From positions 1 to 9,342 of the forward strand of contig DNCG01000129.1 in assembly GCA_003491635.1 (NCBI GenBank): 9,342 nucleotides of DNA. Reading direction: 5' to 3'. This document shows positions 5,118 to 9,342 of this stretch, piece by piece. Under the pieces are notes generated by a model, which had not been told where the DNA came from, ran no database searches, and was given only the letters and a program-made list of their open reading frames with translations. Source of the stretch: Actinomycetota bacterium. GTDB taxonomy: Bacteria > Actinomycetota > Aquicultoria > Subteraquimicrobiales > UBA9087. How positions within the stretch are numbered: the stretch's first letter is position 1; each line of letters begins with the position of its first letter. Position numbers and translations under genes: made by a program.

Positions 5118-6279
5118 CCTCCTCATGTATCTTCTGGATTAAGTCTCCTCGCTCAAAGGGTATCTGAAGGCGAACCCGCACCCGCTCCCTTGAAACCCGT
5201 TCGTCGATGACCTTCAGTAATTTTTCGATTCCTTGGCCAAGAAGGGCGGAGATAAAGATGCCATCGGGGAACCTCTTTCTTAATCGCTCTATCTCTATCT
5301 CGCTTAGTCTATCGTTCTTATTGAAGACATTTAGTCGAGGTTTCTCTGCCGCCCCTATCTCCTCTAATACATTCTCCGCGGCTTCTATCTGTTTTTCCAT
5401 CTGCGGGTGACTGGCATCGATGATGTGCAGTATCAAACTTGCCTCCTTGATCTCATCCAGAGTTGACCTGAAGGAGGCAATCAGCTGGTGAGGAAGTTTT
5501 TTGATGAATCCTACCGTGTCCGAGAAGACCACCGTTTGTTTGCTGGGAAGCAGGAGGCGGCGGCTGGTGGAATCGAGCGTGGCGAAGAGCTTGCCTTCAA
5601 CCAATACGTCGGCCTTGGTTAGGGTATTTAGGAGAGTTGATTTGCCGGCATTGGTGTAACCGACTATGGAGATGCTGGAGACCCCGGCCTTTTTGCGCTT
5701 CTTTCGCTGGGTTGCGCGATTTTGCCGCACTCGAAAGAGCTCCTTTTTTAAGTACTGAATATGGCGCCTAATTCGTCGCCGATCTACCTCGAGCTTTGTT
5801 TCACCGGGACCCCTTGTCCCTATACCTCCACCCAATCTTGAGAGTTCTATTCCCTTCCCTCTCAACCTGGGCAAACGGTAGATATTTTGAGCCAGTTCGA
5901 CCTGGAGCTTTCCTTCGCTTGAATGGGCGTGTTGTGCGAAGATATCCAGAATTAAAGCCGTTCTATCCAGGACCTTTCGCCCGATGGTATCCTCCAGGTT
6001 GTGCTCCTGGGAGGGGGTGAGATCGTGATCAAAGACGATGAGGTCTGCCTCGAGTATCTCGGCCAATTTTTTTATTTCCCCAGCCTTACCCGAGCCAATG
6101 AAAGTGCGCCTGTGAGGGCTCTCTCTCTCCTGAACGACTCGGGAAACCGCTTCCCCTCCTGCCGTAACGACCAGTTGTTCCAGCTCGTTTAGGGATTCCT
6201 CCGTCGTTTCGGCGCTCGTGGTGGGGAATCGGACCCCAACTAGGATAGCGCGTTCCTTTTCGATCCTGTTAAGGTATAT
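5110..6279 (-). CDS. hflX: Ribosome-associated GTPase HflX, C-terminus shortened
   Basis: HflX-family GTPase of about 389 residues; family members split or rescue ribosomes. The N-terminal HflX domain begins near ERAILVGVRF. The linker signature GGGIGTRGPGETKLE is at about 150-164, followed by G1 GYTNAGKST (207-215), G3 DTVGF (254-258), G4 NKND (320-323) and G5 SALLG (344-348). The N-terminal domain has no ATG, GTG or TTG. The first such codon is a TTG at residue 72, which would remove the domain. I chose ATA at 6277-6279 because GGAGG (6288-6292) precedes it by 8 nt and the domain begins about 10 codons later. The reading frame is the same as dapL and is separated from it by a TAG plus four codons. 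It ends at IHEEGS, about 25 residues short of the family. Confidence 0.88.
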   Translation of the reverse strand: MYLNRIEKERAILVGVRFPTTSAETTEESLNELEQLVVTAGGEAVSRVVQERESPHRRTFIGSGKAGEIKKLAEILEADLIVFDHDLTPSQEHNLEDTIGRKVLDRTALILDIFAQHAHSSEGKLQVELAQNIYRLPRLRGKGIELSRLGGGIGTRGPGETKLEVDRRRIRRHIQYLKKELFRVRQNRATQRKKRKKAGVSSISIVGYTNAGKSTLLNTLTKADVLVEGKLFATLDSTSRRLLLPSKQTVVFSDTVGFIKKLPHQLIASFRSTLDEIKEASLILHIIDASHPQMEKQIEAAENVLEEIGAAEKPRLNVFNKNDRLSEIEIERLRKRFPDGIFISALLGQGIEKLLKVIDERVSRERVRVRLQIPFERGDLIQKIHEEGS

Positions 6280-6291
6280 CTTCTCTTCCTC

Positions 6292-7449
6292 CTATAAGCT
6301 CTTCTTGATGCGATCCAGAGCTTCTTCCAGACGGTCGTCCTTAACCGTCAGGGATATTCTGATATAACCTTCTCCAGAAGAACCGTAGGCGCTGCCGGGG
6401 GGAACGACTACGCCGGCCCTTTCGAGGAAGTGTGTGGCAAAGCTTGCTGAAGTGAAACCCTCGGGCACTGGGAACCAGACGTATATGGTTGCCTTGGGTT
6501 TAGCCGTTTCTATCCCGATGCTCCTCAGGGTGTCCACCACCTTATCCCGGCGGCGGGCATAGATCTCGCACATCTTCTTCACGCTGTCCTGGGGGCCCCT
6601 GAGAGCCTCTATCCCCGCATATTGGATGGCGTTGAATATCCCGGAGTCGATGTTGGTCTTGACTCGTCCTAGGGCTTCGATGACCTCGGCGTTTCCAACC
6701 ACAAAGCCTATCCGCCAGCCGGTCATGTTGTAAGTCTTGGAGAGGGAATGGAATTCCACCCCCACCTTTTTGGCACCGGGTGTTTCCAGGAAGCTGGGGG
6801 CCACATAGCCGTCGAAGGTTATCTCGGAATATGGGTTGTCGTGACAGACCACGATATCGTGGGCTCTGGCGAACTCCACCACCTCTTCGAAGAAACCCGG
6901 CCTAGTTATGGCCGCTGTGGGGTTGTTGGGATAGCAGATGAACATCATCCTAGCCTTTTGGGCCATTTCCGGGCTTATGTTTGAGAGATCGGGTAGAAAA
7001 CCGTTCTCCACCAGGAGTGGCATGAAGTGGGGTTTCGCTCCCGCCAGGATTGCGCCGGTGGTGTAAACTGGATAACCGGGATCGGCGACCAACGAGATGT
7101 CGCCCTGATCCGTTAGAGCCAGGTAGATGTGGGCGATTCCCTCTTTCGAACCGATCAGTGGCAATACTTCTGTATCGGGATCCAGCATCACACTGAACCT
7201 CTTCCGGTACCACTCGGCGATGGCTTTTCGGAATCCGGGCAGCCCGAAATAGGATGGGTAACGGTGATTTGCCGGGTTGTGGGCCTCCTCACAGAGTTTT
7301 TTGATTATGTGCTCGGGGGTGGGTTCAACGGGATCGCCGATCCCCAGACTTATAACATCTACCCCTTGTGCCTTTTTCTCGGCGATTTTCCTGTCTATCT
7401 CGGCGAAGAGATATGGTGGTAAATTTCTAATTCTTCTCGCCTGTCTCAG
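6292..7449 (-). CDS. dapL: LL-diaminopimelate aminotransferase (PLP-dependent, class I/II)
   Basis: Fold-type I aminotransferase of about 385 residues, matching DapL length. DapL converts tetrahydrodipicolinate directly to LL-2,6-diaminopimelate using glutamate. Visible features are NLPPYLFAEIDRKIAE at the N-terminus, LGIGDP near residue 40, GSKEGI (100-105), CYPNNPTAA with Asn176, CHDNPYSEI with Asp204, and the PLP lysine Lys238 in SLSKTYNMTGWRIGF with Arg246. The assignment over other aspartate-type aminotransferases is supported by adjacent dapF. No ATG, GTG or TTG exists before residues 86-87, which lie deep inside the protein. CTG at 7447-7449 is taken as the start because GGAGG (7456-7460) lies 6 nt upstream. 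It begins one base after the dapF stop, indicating coupling. Confidence 0.9.
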   Translation of the reverse strand: MRQARRIRNLPPYLFAEIDRKIAEKKAQGVDVISLGIGDPVEPTPEHIIKKLCEEAHNPANHRYPSYFGLPGFRKAIAEWYRKRFSVMLDPDTEVLPLIGSKEGIAHIYLALTDQGDISLVADPGYPVYTTGAILAGAKPHFMPLLVENGFLPDLSNISPEMAQKARMMFICYPNNPTAAITRPGFFEEVVEFARAHDIVVCHDNPYSEITFDGYVAPSFLETPGAKKVGVEFHSLSKTYNMTGWRIGFVVGNAEVIEALGRVKTNIDSGIFNAIQYAGIEALRGPQDSVKKMCEIYARRRDKVVDTLRSIGIETAKPKATIYVWFPVPEGFTSASFATHFLERAGVVVPPGSAYGSSGEGYIRISLTVKDDRLEEALDRIKKSL

Positions 7450-7450
7450 C

Positions 7451-8314
7451 TTATTCCTCCTCTAATTTCTTCGGTCCAGTCTGGGGGATCTCTCCAGTGA
7501 AAACCTCTTCGGCGGGACCAGTTAGATAAATGTGATCGTCCTCGCTCCACTCTACGTGAAGGTCCCCGCCAGGCAGATGGATCGTGGCTCCCCTTTTTGT
7601 CAAACCATTCCTTGCGGCCGCCACCAGAGCAGCACAGGCTCCCGTTCCACAGGCGAGCGTCTCCCCAGCTCCCCGCTCCCAGACCCTCACTCGCATCTCC
7701 GTTGGATTTACTACCTCTGCAAACTCAACATTCGTCTTTTGTGGAAAGATGGGCCAATTTTCTACGACGGGGCCAAGGGTTCTTACGGGCGCATCACTTA
7801 CTTCCTCGACAAAGATCACACAGTGGGGATTTCCCACGGAGAGGCAGGTCACTCTGAACTTTTCCCTGTTTATCTCCAGAAGTTTGCCGATCGCCTCTTT
7901 CTTAGATTTCATGGGCATATCCGAGGGCCTAAAGGAAGGTACCCCCATGTCAACACTCGCGCCGGTTGCTCTACCGCTGTCGACGATCAAGGCCACCTGC
8001 TTTATTCCCGCCATCGTCTCGATGGAGACCTTCCTCTTTTTGGTCAAACCGTGATCGTAGAGATACTTGGCAAAGCAACGGATGCCGTTGCCGCACATCT
8101 CCGCCCGTGAACCGTCAGGGTTGAAAAAGATCATGGAGAAGTCCGCTTTTTGAGAGGGGCGGATTATCATCAGCCCATCGGCTCCGATTCCAAAATGGCG
8201 GTCGCAAATTCCCCCGACCCACTCCGAGGAGAAGCTCAGCTTGTTTTTCAAATCCTCTATGAGGATGAAATCGTTGCCTGCTCCTTGAGCCTTGGCGAAT
8301 TTTATCCTTCCCAG
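7451..8314 (-). CDS. dapF: Diaminopimelate epimerase
   Basis: PLP-independent epimerase that converts LL- to meso-diaminopimelate for lysine and peptidoglycan. It is about 287 residues. The catalytic cysteine pair is visible as Cys74 (EMCGNGIRCF) and Cys222 (ACGTGACA). The substrate-binding N-terminal motif GAGNDF and the GNPHCVIF segment are present. The usual histidine of KxHGxGND is glutamine here (KAQGAGND). The first ATG/GTG/TTG, a TTG at 8251, would remove GAGNDF and probably the activity. The start is therefore placed at CTG 8312-8314, 6 nt after GGAGG within AGGAGGT (8320-8326). ATA at 8303-8305 aligns best with the family Met and overlaps the miaA stop as ATAA. Together with dapL it forms the last steps of the aminotransferase pathway. 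Confidence 0.93.
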   Translation of the reverse strand: MGRIKFAKAQGAGNDFILIEDLKNKLSFSSEWVGGICDRHFGIGADGLMIIRPSQKADFSMIFFNPDGSRAEMCGNGIRCFAKYLYDHGLTKKRKVSIETMAGIKQVALIVDSGRATGASVDMGVPSFRPSDMPMKSKKEAIGKLLEINREKFRVTCLSVGNPHCVIFVEEVSDAPVRTLGPVVENWPIFPQKTNVEFAEVVNPTEMRVRVWERGAGETLACGTGACAALVAAARNGLTKRGATIHLPGGDLHVEWSEDDHIYLTGPAEEVFTGEIPQTGPKKLEEE

Positions 8315-9264
8315 TGCTTACCTCCTGGCAAGAACCTTTCTGTTTGCAGGAAGTGGATTATTTCGGAAGCCACCTGTTTTGTTGTCTTGTCGCTGATGTC
8401 GAACCACTTGATTCTGGGATCTCGTTTAAACCAGGTCAACTGACGTTTGGCGAAATTTCTCGTTCTCTGTTTGATGAGTTGGACGGCGTCCTCCAGGGAT
8501 TTCCTCTCCTCCAAGTGTTCCAGAAGCTCCTTGTAACCCAATGCCTGGCGGGCAGTGATGGCCCCGGAATAACCCAGGGAAACGAGGGTTTTGACCTCAT
8601 CTAAAAGTCCTTTTTGGAGCATCTCGTCCACTCGCCCATCTATCTTAGCATAAAGTTCTTCTCGAGGTAAGTTGAGGCCAACTATCCTAATCTCGTAAAT
8701 TGACTCCCTCCTTTGCCACTCTTTCTGATATTCCGTGAAGGTTCTACCCGTGAGCGTGATTACCTCCAGGGCGCGGATTATTCGTCTGAGGTTGTGGGGG
8801 TGAATCTTCTTCGCCGCCTTGGGATCGAGTCTTTGAAGCTCTTCATAGAGACCCCCTGGATCACTCTTTGTCTGCTTCTCGAGCTCTCGGCGGATTTTGG
8901 AGCTCAGAGTACCACTGGGAAATTTGAGTTTGTCGATAACGCTTCTTATGTACAATCCCGAGCCGCCAACCAGCATCGGAAGCTTTCCCCTTTGGGTGAT
9001 TTCCTCTATGGCGGTGCGGGCCAGTCTCTGATATTCCGCCACGCTGAAGTCCACTGGGGGATCGACGATGTTGATGAGATGATGTCTTATCTTCCTTCTC
9101 TCTTTAGGACCAGGCTTGGCTGTTCCGATATCCATTCCTTTGTATACCTGCATGGAGTCGGCCGAGATGACTTCGCCATCGAGTCTCTTTGCAAGCTCGA
9201 TGGCAACCTTGCTCTTCCCCACCGCCGTGGGACCGACCACCACCAATAGCTTTTCTTTATCCAT
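8302..9264 (-). CDS. miaA: tRNA dimethylallyltransferase
   Basis: Transfers a dimethylallyl group to N6 of A37 in tRNAs that read codons starting with U. It has 320 residues, a normal MiaA length. Motifs: the P-loop GPTAVGKS (11-18), DSMQVYKGMDIGTAKP (36-51, with conserved Asp36), GGSGLY (100-105), QALGYKE and the C-terminal basic segment RTRNFAKRQLTWFKRD. The ATG at 9262-9264 was chosen because the P-loop follows at the usual distance. The frame is open upstream to the window edge, including a TTG at 9324, but an upstream gene in another frame appears to occupy that stretch. Its stop overlaps the dapF start region, and it lies upstream of dapF-dapL-hflX in the same operon. Confidence 0.95.
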   Translation of the reverse strand: MDKEKLLVVVGPTAVGKSKVAIELAKRLDGEVISADSMQVYKGMDIGTAKPGPKERRKIRHHLINIVDPPVDFSVAEYQRLARTAIEEITQRGKLPMLVGGSGLYIRSVIDKLKFPSGTLSSKIRRELEKQTKSDPGGLYEELQRLDPKAAKKIHPHNLRRIIRALEVITLTGRTFTEYQKEWQRRESIYEIRIVGLNLPREELYAKIDGRVDEMLQKGLLDEVKTLVSLGYSGAITARQALGYKELLEHLEERKSLEDAVQLIKQRTRNFAKRQLTWFKRDPRIKWFDISDKTTKQVASEIIHFLQTERFLPGGKHWEG

Positions 9265-9266
9265 CT

Positions 9267-9342
9267 TCACCTGACATCTCGATTCTGGAACTTCCTCGTT
9301 TTTAAGTTCTCTAAATCTTCCCAAAATCCTATTGGCCGCTTG
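9267..9342 (-). CDS. C-terminal end of an unidentified upstream gene (partial)
   Basis: On the minus strand a frame enters from the right edge and stops at TGA 9267-9269, two bases before the miaA ATG. This is the tight spacing expected of an operon neighbour. It encodes 24 residues ending in FWEDLENLKTRKFQNRDVR. The fragment is too short to identify. In related actinobacterial layouts miaB or another gene lies upstream of miaA, but nothing here confirms that. The miaA frame is also open across this stretch, so which frame is coding is not certain. Confidence 0.35.
   Translation of the reverse strand, partial: KRPIGFWEDLENLKTRKFQNRDVR

Noticed and set aside
7532..8110. Long plus-strand open frame (192 codons) antisense to dapF
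   Set aside because: It is the complement of the conserved DapF sequence, with no start signal or family resemblance.

Overview
The window looks like part of a chromosome from an anaerobic or facultative bacterium with Gram-positive-type regulation, most likely a deep-branching actinobacterial-type lineage. This is an inference. It rests on three things: the order miaA-dapF-dapL-hflX / lexA / nrdR-RNR, which resembles the actinobacterial order miaA-dapF-hflX-lexA-nrdR-nrdJ; SOS boxes of the CGAAC-N4-GTTYG type; and use of the DapL (LL-diaminopimelate aminotransferase) branch of lysine and cell-wall synthesis. An oxygen-sensitive class III ribonucleotide reductase (NrdD) sits where well-studied actinobacteria carry NrdJ. 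No transposon, phage, CRISPR, tRNA or rRNA gene was recognised.

Layout. On the minus strand at the right edge is a partial unidentified C-terminus, followed by a tight operon reading leftwards: miaA (tRNA A37 prenylation), dapF (DAP epimerase), dapL (DAP aminotransferase) and hflX (ribosome-associated GTPase). It ends at an intrinsic terminator near 5030-5050. A small membrane protein of the DUF4870 type follows, with its own leader. Facing it on the plus strand is lexA. Divergent from lexA is the minus-strand operon nrdR - nrdD - CPKC redoxin - nrdG, a complete anaerobic deoxyribonucleotide module with its own repressor. Positions 1-123, beyond nrdG, hold no recognisable complete gene but contain nested and mutually exclusive inverted repeats.

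Regulation. The 250-bp divergent region between nrdR and lexA is the densest control region. It contains a consensus lexA promoter (TTGACA-16-TATAAT, extended -10) with an SOS box on its -35 and another upstream. A promoter for nrdR has two NrdR boxes exactly 32 bp apart, one in its spacer and one at the start site. Two DnaA boxes in the nrdR leader overlap the downstream NrdR box. A second candidate nrdR promoter has the upstream SOS box in its spacer. Replication initiator, dNTP-sensing repressor and DNA-damage repressor may therefore converge on dNTP supply.

Oddities. Three consecutive genes (dapF, dapL, hflX) have no ATG, GTG or TTG that could produce a full-length protein. Each instead has a strong Shine-Dalgarno sequence at normal spacing from CTG, CTG and ATA respectively. 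The hflX frame ends early, and the missing family-like C-terminal tail continues in another frame just after an AGGAGGG sequence. The nrdD and redoxin genes overlap by 74 nt.
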